DNA from: Amylostereum areolatum
Taxonomy: Eukaryota; Basidiomycota; Agaricomycetes; Russulales; Stereaceae
Direction: 5' to 3'
NCBI GenBank assembly: GCA_012932865.1
Contig: SAXG01000057.1
Location: 1 to 64,000, forward strand
DNA: 64,000 nt
Below the pieces are notes generated by a model. It was not told where the DNA came from. It was given only the letters and a program-made list of their open reading frames with translations, and ran no database searches. Within the stretch, counting starts at the first letter, position 1, and every line of letters starts with the position of its first letter. Of this stretch, positions 43,616 to 55,346 are shown piece after piece. The position numbers and the translations under genes are program-made.

Positions 43616-45230
43616 TCAGCCCACCGTCCCCAGACGAGCTTGACCAACAAAGCGGGACTCACAAGCCTTCGTCTCGTACTTGCCCACCCCGACGATCACG
43701 TTCCCGGGCTCTTGCTCCCTCCCCTCAAAGAAGTTCTGCAATATCTGCTTCGTCCCGGCCGCGTACCGCGCCTGCGCGTCGAGCGTCGTGCCCGAATAAT
43801 GCGGCACCATCCCGTTGCCCCCGCCGAGCGCGTTCGTCATCGTGCGCCAGGGATGCTCTTTGGGCGCCGGCTGCACGTTCCACACGTCGCCCGCGTACCC
43901 GTTCAGCTGGCCCGACTTGAGCGCGGCGGCGACGTCGTTCGCGTTGCATATCGCGCCGCGGGCGGTGTTGACGAGCCAGGCGCCCTGTGCGGATGTGGTT
44001 CATTAAGCGACGCGAACGAGGACGGGAGACGTGGAGGGGGAACCATACCTTCTTGAAGTGGGGGAGGAGGTCCTTGTTGATGAGTCCCTTCGTGCCCTCG
44101 TGCAGGGGCGCGTTGACGGTGACGACGTCGCACTGGGAGACAAAGTCCTGTGGCGAGCTCGTCAGCGCATACATCGCGTGGCAGACGACCAAAACAATCG
44201 AACCTTGAGATCTTCCACCCGACGGGCGTTGACGGCCTTCTCAGCAGCTAAAGTTTGTAAGCCTGTAAGTTACGTGTCCTTATCCAGGGAAAAAAACGAA
44301 CCAGGCGGGAGCGGGTTGTAGTCGTAGTAGAGCAGCTCCTTGGGATTGAAAGGCACGAGCCGCTGAAGCACGCGGTGCCCAATCCGCCCAGCGCCCAGCG
44401 TGCCGATGACCTTGCCCTCGAGATCGAACGCGTTCCGTGCGACGTCCGACACGTTCCAGTCGCCGCGGGCGATCATCTCGTGGGCGGGAACAAAGTTGCG
44501 GACCAGCAGGAGCATGGACATCACCGCGTGCTCGGCGACCGACGTCACGTTCGAGCCGGAGACCTAGAGCGAGGTGAGGTGAGGAAAGGTGGCGAAGGAA
44601 TGAGGCAAGAGTGAAGGGACGGTAGATGCGCACCTCGAGGACTTGGATCTGCTTCTCGACGGCCGTGTTCAGGTCGACATGGTCCGAGCCGACGCCGGCC
44701 GTGACGCAAAGCTTGAGGTTCTTCGCCTGTCCAAAAGTCATATGAGCGGCAGCGTCTACAGGAAACGCATATGTTCAACCTTCTGCATAAGCTCGCGGGT
44801 GAGATAGCCGGGGTGGAAGGGTGTGGTTATGAGGATATCCGCCTGGATAGCCGTCAGCCTCTACAAAGCGATTGGGTGGATGAAAGTGCGCATACATCGG
44901 CGATGTGCTTCTGGAAGTCGCTATTGGGACCCTCCTTGTCGCTCGAGACCTGAAAACGCGTTGGCACAAGCACCGTGGAGACGAAAGTGGGAGAACATAC
45001 AATGAATTCGTGGCCTTGGGACTCGAGGTATGCGCGGAGACCGAGCTAGAGAGATGTCAGTTATGTTAGGTGATGCAAACGGAATGTCTACGTACTTCGT
45101 TTTCAACGGTACCCAACAGACGAGGTTCTGCCTTGGCAGCCTTGAAGCCGTTGTAGAGAATGGCAAGGACCTGAGTAGACACGACGTCAGCGTCTCGACC
45201 ACGGATGAGAGCAAGATTTCTCGCCTTCAT
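43616..45230 (-). CDS. NAD-dependent formate dehydrogenase
   Basis: The ATG is the complement of 45228-45230 ([11 protein letters not shown]); the stop is at 43616-43618. About seven introns. Conserved blocks in order: [61 protein letters not shown] (substrate pocket); [14 protein letters not shown]; a Rossmann glycine motif [12 protein letters not shown] with YYDYN (the Asp that selects NAD); [31 protein letters not shown]; and [18 protein letters not shown] with the catalytic His. It oxidises formate to CO2 and makes NADH. The first residues differ from the usual fungal start and might be a short targeting leader or an alternative exon. Convergent with the F-box gene, divergent from the MYND gene. 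Confidence 0.92.
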
Positions 45231-45964
45231 TATATTCTAGAGGGACTGAAGTAGGATTGGGAGTGGTTCTGGGGGTTGGGTGCGTTGGGTGGATGTGATG
45301 ATGAACGTCCCGTTCACGAACGAGCTTTTATATGCAACCAGAGAAACGTCTGGAAATAACGCGGAGTGGTCGTTCTTCAGCCTTCCGAAGTCACTTCGAA
45401 TACCAGAGCACGCACCTCATCCTCCCGATGCACGACACTCACTGGCACCCATTCCGACCCGACGTTGAAAGACTCCCGTGCTCCATGCCCGACTTCGTCC
45501 TGCAGCGCGATGATTGATGAATGCGAGAGGCCCGATCCTTAGCCTGCGGAGCCTACGCCGAACGGAAGACTTGTGGGGAGAATCGGGAGCTTTGTTCATT
45601 GTAGGGAAGACGCGACACAAGTGGGGAGAAGCGCGACCAGTCGGGTGCGGACGCAACAACGGTACGAAATTCGGCTTCGCGCCCGGCTTCGTCCGGGTCG
45701 GTCTCCCGTCATTCGTCTCACCTTCAGGCTTCCGACGGTGAATGGCACAAGATTTCTTCAGAAGCAAAACCTGTAGGTGACCGACGGTACACGCTCACAG
45801 AGATGCACAAAGGCAGTCCTTGAAACAAGTCAAACAACCTTGAAGCTTGAAAGTTACTTGGGATTAGACCGGCATTGCCCGCGTTGGCACCACGTGATAC
45901 TACCCAGCCGCGAAGGGGCGAAGTTGACAACACTGTTCGTCTTCATATCTACGCCAGCTTAACC
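45231..45964. promoter_or_regulatory. Divergent intergenic region, formate dehydrogenase / MYND gene 2
   Basis: 734 bp between two divergent starts; presumed to hold both promoters. Short open frames here show no family features. Confidence 0.5.
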
Positions 45965-47329
45965 ATGGATATTCCCTTCACCGGCGCAGATGATGTAGAT
46001 AAGTCTCTCAGTCTCGTTAAACTTGCCATTAGTCCTCCTGAGGAAGGCAAGAAGAGCTCAGAGAAATCACGCACGTTCGTTCTTTCATTAGCCCTTGCTG
46101 CAAGCTCACTGAGATCCGTCGATCGAGTAACGTTGTCGTCCTCACAATTTTTTGCTCTGCAGAGCGTTCAACAAGAAGCTCAAGGAATTTGTGGAGCAAG
46201 CCAAAGCGACTATCGATCAGCTCCCGCCGGTTACGCCAGAGGCCCGCGAGACCGCCAAACTCACCAATGGGTGCGTGCGTTGCGATAAGGAGGGGAAGAA
46301 ATTGTCTTTGTGCTCGAAAGTCGTCAGTTCTCGTTCACATCGTGACTCAATCCTAAACCTATGATTATAGTGCAAACACGCCGCTTACTGCAGTCGCGAG
46401 GCACGTCCTTCGTCCGAGTTATATGTGCCAACCACTGCCGATGCTGACGCAGTCGGTCTCTACGTTTATTAGTGCCAAAAGGCGGACTGGTGCGCACATT
46501 CACGGGTCGCACCCTGAGTTCATTCGACCTGATACATATATACGCACGACTCCCAGGCCGAAACACAAACGTTACTGTAAAGCGCCCGACCCGGAGGCAG
46601 AGGTGTTCGAAAGCAAAACCCTCACGCTCTCCACGCGCGCCATGGCCGTTGACGTCATCTGCAGCCACATTCTCTACCTCGCCCACCGCATGCTCTCGCT
46701 TTCCACCCACCCCCACAACTCCCACACCTTCGTCATCTTCTTCACCTGGGACCTCGTCCCCCTCCAAACGCCCAAGGAGTGGTTCAACGCCACGCCCGCC
46801 AAGCCCGGCACCCAGCGCTACATGCTCAAGCTCGAGAGCGTCGAGATCAAGCCGCGCGTCGAGATCGAGCGCGGGATGCTCGAGATGCTCAAGAGTCGGC
46901 GCCACCCGCTCCGCGTCGCGGGCGTCATCAGCGAGCCTGAACACCTCTTCGTCGACGTCGTGTTCGCGTGCGAGCGCAGCAAGGACATGTACAAGGTCGC
47001 GGGGTATTCGCGGACGTTCTGGCCGGACGTGCGAAAGCACCACAAGCGCTTGGACGCGATATTGCCGCAGCAGATGGCGGGGATCATGGAGAGCACGGGG
47101 ATGTCGTTCGAGCATTGCTTGATCAAGTGCGTCGCCAATCGTGGTCGGTTGCGGCCTGCTGACGGGGAACTCACCGTATGGACCATTCGCAGGCATATCA
47201 ACCAGACGATTGTGCTCGACACCCAGAACGTGTGGAAGCTACGCACGGTGAGTTGCCCTTTCATTTTGAGAGCGCCGTCCCGTTTGTACGAATTCTACCC
47301 CTGCGCAGCGCTTGCAACACGACGACTAA
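45965..47329 (+). CDS. MYND zinc-finger protein 2, paralogue of the arm gene
   Basis: Start MDIPFTGADDVDK at 45965; exon 1 ends at 46074 and exon 2 starts at 46163 (AFNKKLKEFVEQAK). The MYND finger is built over several exons: CVRCDKEGKKLSLCSK, CKHAAYCSRE, CQKADW, PKHKRYC. The intron after SRE starts GC (GAG/GCACGT). Downstream, FFTWDLVPLQTPKEWF, FVDVVFACERSKDMY and the end TIVLDTQNVWKLRT / RLQHDD match the layout of the gene at 31537-33092 (TIVLDT versus AIVLDT, both WxLRT before the last intron). The stop is 47327-47329. It lacks the Ala and Asp runs of its paralogue. Function unknown; probably a protein-interaction adaptor. Confidence 0.85.
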
Positions 47330-48065
47330 ACCCAAGGCCGGGTCTTACTGTGGGAGGAGAATCTTGTGAATGGCTCCCGCGACTCTGTATCAAGTCATGT
47401 CTTTATCAAACACATTTATGAAAGAAGAAATTGTGCCGTCCATTTGAACCTCTACCCGCACCCACGGGTGCGCGTCCAGGACGGAAAGACGATAACGATA
47501 GCATGTACCACGTAGTAAGCAAGACCGCCAACGCTGCATCTACTTGTACGTCTACTCCATGCGTGCGTAATTGGACACTCGCTAGCACAGCTGGAACTGA
47601 TGCCACAATGTTCAGTCCGACCAGGTCATCTTCATTCGACAAGGGGTTTTTTTTCCCACTCTCGAAGGAGATTCGATCTCTGCCAACTTCGACAGGCGAT
47701 GATCGATGATCGAAGTCCCTTCGCGTCGATGTCCTTATCCAGCTGCGTTACAGCCTATCATACACCTTCATTCACACCATGGTCATATACATAATTCGAC
47801 GACGACAGGTATCTCAATCCAACACCTTGGAACAGGACACGCCTAGAGGACTTGCACCGCGCCGCCCATACGAACTTAGCACAGACCATCGACGGCACGT
47901 CTCCTTCAAGGGATCGAAAACCATGGTCACCCGTGGACACCGTCTTTCGTGATAATCAGGAATGTAGAGATGCGGCATCGCCTTCCCTTCGCCTTTTAGT
48001 ACTGTGCCCGCGCTCCCATCCATGCCCGCGCTCTGGCGTACTTTCCTTCAGGCTGTCTTCCACGC
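47330..48065. other. Intergenic stretch
   Basis: No supportable gene; open frames up to 90 codons show no conserved features. It precedes the first membrane-protein gene. Confidence 0.5.
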
Positions 48066-49561
48066 ATGGGCATCTCGATTCAGAAAGCAGAGCTCCTGGG
48101 CCTGTTCTTGGAGACAATGCTTTTCGGCGAGTCTTTTTTCTCTCTTCGTTCCATGTCCCGCAATTGGATGCTCACGGCGACGCTGATACTGTTCAGGTTT
48201 ATCCGCTGCTTTGTATCTTGTTGCGGCCATTCTGTTGGTGAAGGCCCGGGGAGGAGACGCATGCCTCCGACAGCCACGCAAAACTTTGATCGTGGCGTCG
48301 ACTTCTGTGCTCTGCATTTCTGTAATCGTAAGTTCATCTCGCCGTCACCTCCAGGAGTGAGAGCCCTGATGCACCGTCAGCATCTCCTCGTCGACCTCTC
48401 CCGCGCGATGACGGCCTTTTTGGGCACGCGAGATGCGCCGGACGAGTACTATGACGACCTGTCTCGGCCAATCAACCTGGTGAAAGTCGCTTTCTACGTT
48501 CTGCAGAGCCTGGTGTGCGACGGATTCATGGTTTGTCGTTCAGAAACGTGCCGAAAGGACGAGTTAATGATGCTAGGATCAAGGTATGGAGATGCTACGT
48601 TGTGTACGGCAAGAGCAAACGTATCGTCGCGCTAGCTGGAGTGATGTTGGTCCTCATGGCGGGTACGCACGCGAGGTTTCGTCTTCGCGTTCATGCCTGA
48701 TGACAATGGATTGCAGTCGCTGGAATCGGGTTTGTTGTCGAGCTTTTGCGTGGAGGCTCCAAATTCGACATCTTCGACACCAGCCACCTGTGGATCGCCA
48801 TCTGGTTCACGGTCCTCGCCGCCCTCAACATCAGTATCACCGGCACGTACTCTTTTGGCGTCGTCGATGCAGGCTTCCCAACCCTGATCATCATATTCCC
48901 AGTCGCTGTTGCCCATCGGTTGGTGAAGACGTCGAACGTATCTCAACTTCACCGCCGCGGCTCTGCCGTCGCCAGTGTCCTAATCCAGTCCGGTGCTCTC
49001 AACACCGCCGGCGCCCTCGTCCTCTTCATCACTTATATGTCCAGAAGCAAAGCTCTATTTGTCCTTCTGGACACGTCGCCTGCGCTCGTGGTACGCATCG
49101 CACTATCAACACATCAATCTCGTGTGCTAACTTCAGCAAATTCTAAGGGTGTTGTCGTCGCCCTCATTATCTTTCAAATCCGCTTCCGGTTCGGCGTTCT
49201 TTCCCCCACCTCGTCCAGGGCGGCGCTCCCTCCAACCATCATCACGCGCAGCGCCTCACGCTCACGCACGGTGAACTGGGATCGTCTGGCCAGGTCCCCC
49301 TCGCGCGTGTTCAGCCCTATATTGAAGGGCAAGGAGCCCGCGGACATTCACGTAGGGAAAGGATACGAGTACGACGACAGAGGCGACTACCCGCTGCGTG
49401 TGACTGTCACGGAGGCCGTCGAATCGTTTGGGGACGAGGAGACGGGGAGAGGACGCGAGGAGAAGGATGGTAACTTGGACGGCTGTACGGTATCCGCTGG
49501 GAGTGGCGGTAGGGACGACGAGAGCATGGAGACGGGAGCGGGGTACGGGATCGCTAAGTGA
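48066..49561 (+). CDS. Multispanning membrane protein, paralogue 1
   Basis: Start MGISIQKAELLGLF at 48066. Exon 1 ends at 48126 within a glycine codon; intron 1 (48127-48196) starts GCGAGT. Exon 2 reads LSAALYLVAAILLVK. Further hydrophobic segments: TLIVASTSVLCISVIV, LVKVAFYVLQSLVCDGF, IVALAGVMLVLMAG, LWIAIWFTVLAALNIS, TLIIIFPVAVAHRL, and GALNTAGALVLFITYM. That gives about seven spans, followed by a long hydrophilic tail (SPTSSRAALPP... to YGIAK). The layout (short N-terminus, seven helices, cytosolic tail) fits an Agaricomycete-specific family with no assigned function. First of three tandem same-strand paralogues. Confidence 0.75.
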
Positions 49562-50888
49562 AGTCCCCAAGCTCACTCGAATTCTAGAATGGATACGGAC
49601 ATCGAGATTCGTGCGGTGTCATAGAACGCGGACTACTAGAAAACACCATAGGTTTTCATTTTTGCTTTACTTATGCCGTGACTGTCAGATCGTGATGCGT
49701 GATGTGTGATGGACTGTGATGAGTGACCGTAACTACTTATCGCACGGTGCTCCAGCTCCGCGCTCCCTCCTGGGCGCCTGGGCGCTCGTCAACGTCAAAT
49801 ACAATGGTCGTGTCAAACGCTCGACGTTACACTGACAGCGGGGTTTCCACTTCCACCCGCGACGACGCCTAACAGCGTGCACCGCGGTCTCTTTCTACCG
49901 CTCCCACACCGATACTGGGACCAACACTATCAATGTCCAAATTAAAATTGGTGGAGACTCGGAGCTGGGGACCTCGCTAAGAGCGGCCACTGCCATAAGT
50001 ACGCGCGAGCCTGGGTTTGGGTCTACTTAGGTGCGTGTTCGATGTCAATATCTGATTGTGCTTGCCTGACGTTCATGTAGTCTGTTTACTGGCCCATGCA
50101 TCGGGTTCCGAAGCGATGGATGGACTCTATAATTGGGCACCTCCGCCGGATCCTAACGACAGCCTGTGGCCAGCTACGCTCAGGATTCCGACCAGGTGCA
50201 ACCGTTACTCCAATATCTGTCATCCATTGCGCCGTGGGACATCTTGTGAGGAGGAGGAGCGTTCATTTCGTTTACTGTTCTGATGAATCGAGAAAGGTGC
50301 GTAGTGACTCGATCTCACGTCAGTACGCCTTTTCATTTTCTTCCGACTCAAAAGGTCTTTTCCACCTGGAAAACTGTACACCGGGAAACCGCCGTTAGAC
50401 AAGCCTCAGTTTTACTGTCTCCCTGGCATGTTTTCATCTGTTCCGAGGTCAGTGACACATGTGCAATTCCAGCCGGGCAGTCTGATAGCATCGGTGTGTA
50501 CACTCGACTTTGTGTACAGCACAGGCTGATCGCAGCACGAGTAGCGATTGAGGACAACGAGGTCTTAAAGGTCTATAAGAATGCATTTATTGGGAAGCCA
50601 ATACGGTGTTGCCATGAGTTGTTCATAGCTACCGTCATTACCGACCCTGAAGAAACGGAAGAACGCACTCAAACCTTACTGCCTCGGTTTCCTTTCACAT
50701 CGTCCATGCTCGAGCGCGGCTCATGAGATGTACTCTACCATGGCGATCTCCAACGACGGGGCAGCTTCATCTGAAGAAGTGAGTCTTTCCCCATCGCCGC
50801 TGATTTGATCACGCACGGGTCCCTCTCCTACATATAAGCCTGTTCAAATCAGGTGCACGCTCGAACTTAGACCTTGTCCGCCTTCACG
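49562..50888. other. Intergenic stretch, possibly with gene remnants
   Basis: 1.3 kb without a convincing gene. The frame at 50283-50726 has no hydrophobic or family features. A TATA-like CATATAAG at 50831-50838 lies about 55 nt before the next start. Confidence 0.5.
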
Positions 50889-52384
50889 ATGACATCTCCT
50901 CAGTCCGCGTCCGGCACGCAACAGCTTGAAGCGCTGATAAACCTGGTGGTTGAGTTCCAATTATTTCCTGGGATCCCGGAGACCCTCCTGTACGGCGAGT
51001 CACTCATAGCTCTTCTGCGGAAATATCCTAACGCGTACCGTCCATCGCTTACAGGAATGTACACACTCCTCATCTGCTTATCCTCGGCCATACTCATGTG
51101 CGATCCGATCCCGCCGAAGCGTCCGACGATATCTGACTTCGTATTCCTAGACGCAGGGGCTTTGCGAGTCGCCCTATTCGACTTATGTTTGCGGCCACGG
51201 TCGTCATGTACACCATGTCGGCAACCCATTGGGCGCTAGGTGTGCAGTCCGTCCGGAATGAATATAACAACGGGCATCCCCTCCTGCTGTTTCTAGACCG
51301 GAAACGTGAACGACACCGACCAAGGGGTGAATTCCATGCTACTACCACCATCTTGTTCGTGCAGCTTTTGGTTGCAATCGTCAATGTACGTGCCTTCCAC
51401 CCCGTTGTATTTCATGGATATCTCCAACGTGTGCTTGTAGATCATTTTGAGCGATATTATCGTTCTCTGGAGGGCGTCGGTTATATGGTCCCGTAACGTC
51501 TTCGTCGTTGCGATATCCATAGCTTTTGTCATTACAATTCCCGGTTCGTTTCCTTGTTGTTCAAGGTCCTTCTTTCACTGACCTATGCCCCATACCACGC
51601 AGTCTTTTACATCATCTCCATCACCGTGGGAGTGCTGGCCTACTTGAACGAGATCCAGCACGTTGTCGTTGTCGTATTCTTCGCTGTAGCGTTCGTCTTG
51701 TCGCTCGTGTCGAACATATGCGCGACGATGCTGATCACATACAAGGCCTGGTCAGTCTCCTTCTCGCTCTCTCCACATTCTTCATCCTTCTGAACTCGAC
51801 GCGCGTGTAGGCTTTTGCGCCGTCGCATCGGGAAATATCTTCAGAATGCAGGAAGGGGGTCCGCCGTCGAGGGCGTCATGGCGCTTCTGGTTGAATCAGG
51901 CGCGCTCTATTGCGCCATATGGGTGAGTTGGTCCCGGCTCGGCTTTCCGCGCGATCGCCCTGCTCACATATTCCCGACGTCTGTGCTCAGCTGATCGGAA
52001 TCGTGTCGGGATTTGCATCTGGATCGAGGGAATTCTTCATATGCTTTGTTGCGAGTATCGCGCAGATTACGGTGCGCCCTTGGGCTTCCTTCCTTGTCCG
52101 AGCCCTACATCGTCTGACATCCGATGTTCTTTCTTGCGATGCATCCGTGTGTATGGCGCCAGGGGATGTATCCGACCCTTATCATTGTCATAGTCGCACT
52201 GGAGAAGTCGCCTTGCGAGCACCAGTTCACCTACAGCGCCTCCTCCGCCCCGCCCCGGACTGAAGTTGCGGACGTCCCTGTTCCCGCGATTGCTGTCAGG
52301 GTTCTCGGGATTCAGTCAGACTCAGTAGAAGCGGGAGACTCCCAGCTTTGCGATAGGGAGAAGACTGAGGGGTGCCTAGTGTGA
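50889..52384 (+). CDS. Multispanning membrane protein, paralogue 2
   Basis: Start MTSPQSASGTQQLEAL at 50889. Exon 1 ends 50994 in a glycine codon after LLY; intron 1 (50995-51054) starts GCGAGT, as in paralogue 1. Exon 2 gives MYTLLICLSSAILM. Later spans: FAATVVMYTMSATHW, TTTILFVQLLVAIVN, VFVVAISIAFVITIP, AVFYIISITVGVLAYL, VVVVVFFAVAFVLSLVS, GVMALLVESGALYCAIW, and MYPTLIIVIVALEKS near the C-terminus. The tail ends EKTEGCLV. Several 50-70 nt introns. More like paralogue 3 than 1 in its C-terminal MYPTLII block. Function unknown. Confidence 0.75.
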
Positions 52385-53498
52385 TGCGTTGGCGGAAAGG
52401 CGGAATCCGCACTTTTGGGAGCAATCGCGGGACATTTGTCGAGAGTAGAAGCACTGTCGGAGATGACACATTTCTTCCTGTCAGATTCACCGCACGGTCG
52501 AGAGGGCGCTGCTCGCCCATCTATCTAATTCAACTCAATCAATTGAATGAAGGTGAGAGTAGCTCGGGTTCGAAGCATCCCCGGTCGATGCTGAGTATAA
52601 CCCACTAGGCATGCATGTGCATCGCTATTCGTAGATGACTACGAAGAGTTGCCAGTGGGGTCTGGATCGCGATATGTAAGTCTCAGTTTCTCTGCCTCTT
52701 CGTCAACGTTTCCGTGGTATTCATGAAAGAAATATAGTCGACAGGACCTTATAGAGGCTTCGCAAACACCCGATGTCGTAAAGGCATCGAACTTCCATTC
52801 GTCCGACGAAGTGATCATCCATTTCTCCTTCGTTCCGTCGCCATTCCGTTGATAATTGAAGTAACCGCTAATAGACTTCAGGTCCTTCTTCATTCTTGAA
52901 GTGCCGCTCATGATCTGAGGAGCATGGCCATGACGCGCAATCTGGATAACAATTGGATAGCGGACGATGTACGTGCACCGATCGATACATCGCATGTCGG
53001 ACGCACTGGACACTGCTTCTCCCGCGCTGAGGCTCGCAGTTTAGCTCTTCCTTGCACATTGCAACTTCATCGCAACTCATCGTTCGCATTGTGAGGCTAC
53101 AGGCATCGCTACTCGCCATCGTGTTTCATTTCCCTTGACGGTTATTAGTGGTCTGACCATCTAATATCCAGTGCTGCTGGCGAAATATACTAAATTATAG
53201 CAGGTATCTTTACGTCAACTTCTTCGGAATTGGCCTCCATACGGCCACGTTCTATCCGACATTGCCATCGAAAGGCGGTGCGGTCTTCCCAGGTCCCTCC
53301 TATGTACGCTTCGACCAGCTGAGGAAGCGCCGTGTTTGAATCGAATCCTATGTCGTCTGCGTTGTGCCTGACCCGTGCGTGTATGTGAGCTCAATTTAGT
53401 GCTCTGCCAGTGGGGCGCGTATAAAGTGGCGTCCATCGTTTGCTGCTCATCATCGTTCTCGTCTAATCATCTACCCCAGACTCAGCATCCCAAGTACC
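52385..53498. other. Intergenic stretch with an unassigned minus-strand ORF
   Basis: Contains an open frame on the minus strand at 52639-53013 (124 codons, WKFDAFTTSGVCEASIR, then FFHEYHGNVDEEAEKL). It has no recognised family or clear start and may be a gene remnant. The remainder shows nothing. Confidence 0.35.
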
Positions 53499-55096
53499 AT
53501 GTCCTCGTCATCTTCCCCTTTCAATTCCACGGCTGCAGTCCGAATCGAGGAAACACTCGCAACTCTGGACGACACGACACTTACCTTCGTGCTTCCTGTG
53601 ATCGTAGCGGCCATCGTTTTTGGTACGCCGGCACTTAGAGGGTCGCGATGCGTTCTCGATAAATAACTAATCAATGGCTCGGACCCGTTTAGGCATGTTC
53701 ACACTTCTCATCATCTTTTCGACATACATTATGATGTGCGTATACCGTATACACCGCGCATAATGCCCTTTTTGACGCCCCAGTAGACGTCGAGGCCTCA
53801 CCACACCTGAAAGGAAGTTCCTTCTTGTTGTCACACTGGCGATGTACATCGTCTCCGCCATGCAGCTAGGCCTCGATATCGAATCTGTGTGGAACGACCT
53901 CGTCGTGCAGGTCCGCAGTGTTGCTCTAACAGGCGCACAGACGCCTACGAACCCGGCAATACACTCTATGGATAGCGCATTGGTTTCTATAAACGTGGGT
54001 CTCCCTCGAGTCTTAATACAACTCAAATTTAGGATAATAACGGCGGATTGCATTAGATCGTATTGAGCGACGCTGTGGTGCTTTGGCGCGCGTGCATCGT
54101 GTGGGAGAAGAATAGGGCGGTCGTCATCTCTTCGGTAGTGCTCGCCTTTGTGATTTTAGGTGAGCCCTATGCGCAGCGACGCTATCGGACGGATGCTGAG
54201 GATATGATAAACAGCATTTAACGTTTTTGTCATTATTCAAGACGAGATCGCGAGCCTCAAAACCGTTCGAGGCGATATACCCGTGGTCCCCTTGGTGTCT
54301 CTTTGCGTTTCGCTCTTGTCTAACGTATGGTCAACGGTGCTTATCGCCTACCGCGCACTGTACGCATCGTTTATCGGCATCTTGCGCCTTCCTTCTCACC
54401 GAGCTCTTATCGATTCAGGGAATCCCGTCGCGAATTCAAGGAGGACGGGCAGGGAAACAAATCAACCGTGGAGAGCGTGCTCTTGCTGCTTGTCGAGTCA
54501 AGCTTTTTGTACTGCTGTATCTGGGTACGTTCTCGTTCCTCTTACAGCACTGTGGTCTCATTATCAGAAAATGTGGAAACAGATCCTCAACATCATTGCT
54601 AACATTACGCCCCTGTTGGGAAGTTTCGGTCCGTACCTCGTCCACATAGTCACCCAGCTCACGGTACGCGTGATTTTTTGCCATCCCTGACCGTCTACTC
54701 ATCCTTATGTGCATGGTGATGTAGGCGATGTACCCCACACTCATCATACTCATCGTGTTCCTCCGGAAGTCGCATGGTTATGACAATTCTGAACTCCCTC
54801 CCGACGCTACCATGGCATTCGCACGCCCCGGGCAAGTACGCCCCTCGCAACAAGCCCAACGCTCTCAAGCAACGAGCCGATGGTACACCAGTACCTTTGA
54901 TCTCCGCTCTTTTGCGATCTCCAACTTCCGAGGCCAAGGCCGCGAGAGTTCATATACACGGAACGAAGATGTGGAGAGCTATGGCGGAGACAATGATAGT
55001 CGAAAGGAAGGCTCGCATACGCCGAGGGTGGCAGACGAGTTATCCGAAGGGCGAGGTGAGAGGGAAACTGTCGACTCAGCGACAGTCGCAGTGTAG
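53499..55096 (+). CDS. Multispanning membrane protein, paralogue 3
   Basis: Start MSSSSSPFNSTAAVR at 53499. Exon 1 ends 53622 with the same phase (1) as in paralogues 1 and 2, but its intron starts GTACGC. Spans: LTFVLPVIVAAIVFG, MFTLLIIFSTYIMM, FLLVVTLAMYIVSAMQ, AVVISSVVLAFVIL, VPLVSLCVSLLSNVW, TVESVLLLLVESSFLYC and MYPTLIILIVFLRKS. The hydrophilic C-terminus ends ERETVDSATVAV. About eight exons. The tandem array with conserved intron phase shows local gene duplication. Possible sensor or transporter-like role, not established. Confidence 0.75.
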
Positions 55097-55346
55097 TGTT
55101 ATCGAGTATGTCGAACGAATAGAGCTGCGTGCATGCACTGTCCACAGCCTGGACTGACGAGCATGTTCGTGAAAATGAGTCAACGCATCGCATTCGTGTA
55201 CAGGGATGTTACAACATGAAAGCCGATCCTGAAAGTACTACTACGGAACCACTGCTAGACTCAAGGGCACGCGCTGCCTGCAACGCGCACCCATGAGTCG
55301 AAGCCCTATCCCAGAGCCGCGACAAAGCGAACTCATTGTCAAATTA
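55097..55346. other. Short convergent intergenic stretch
   Basis: 250 bp, nothing recognised; 3' flanks of the membrane-protein and the repeat-protein genes. Confidence 0.5.

Noticed and set aside
50283..50726. 147-codon frame between membrane paralogues 1 and 2
   Set aside because: No ATG-proximal promoter logic, no conserved motif, no hydrophobic pattern like its neighbours.
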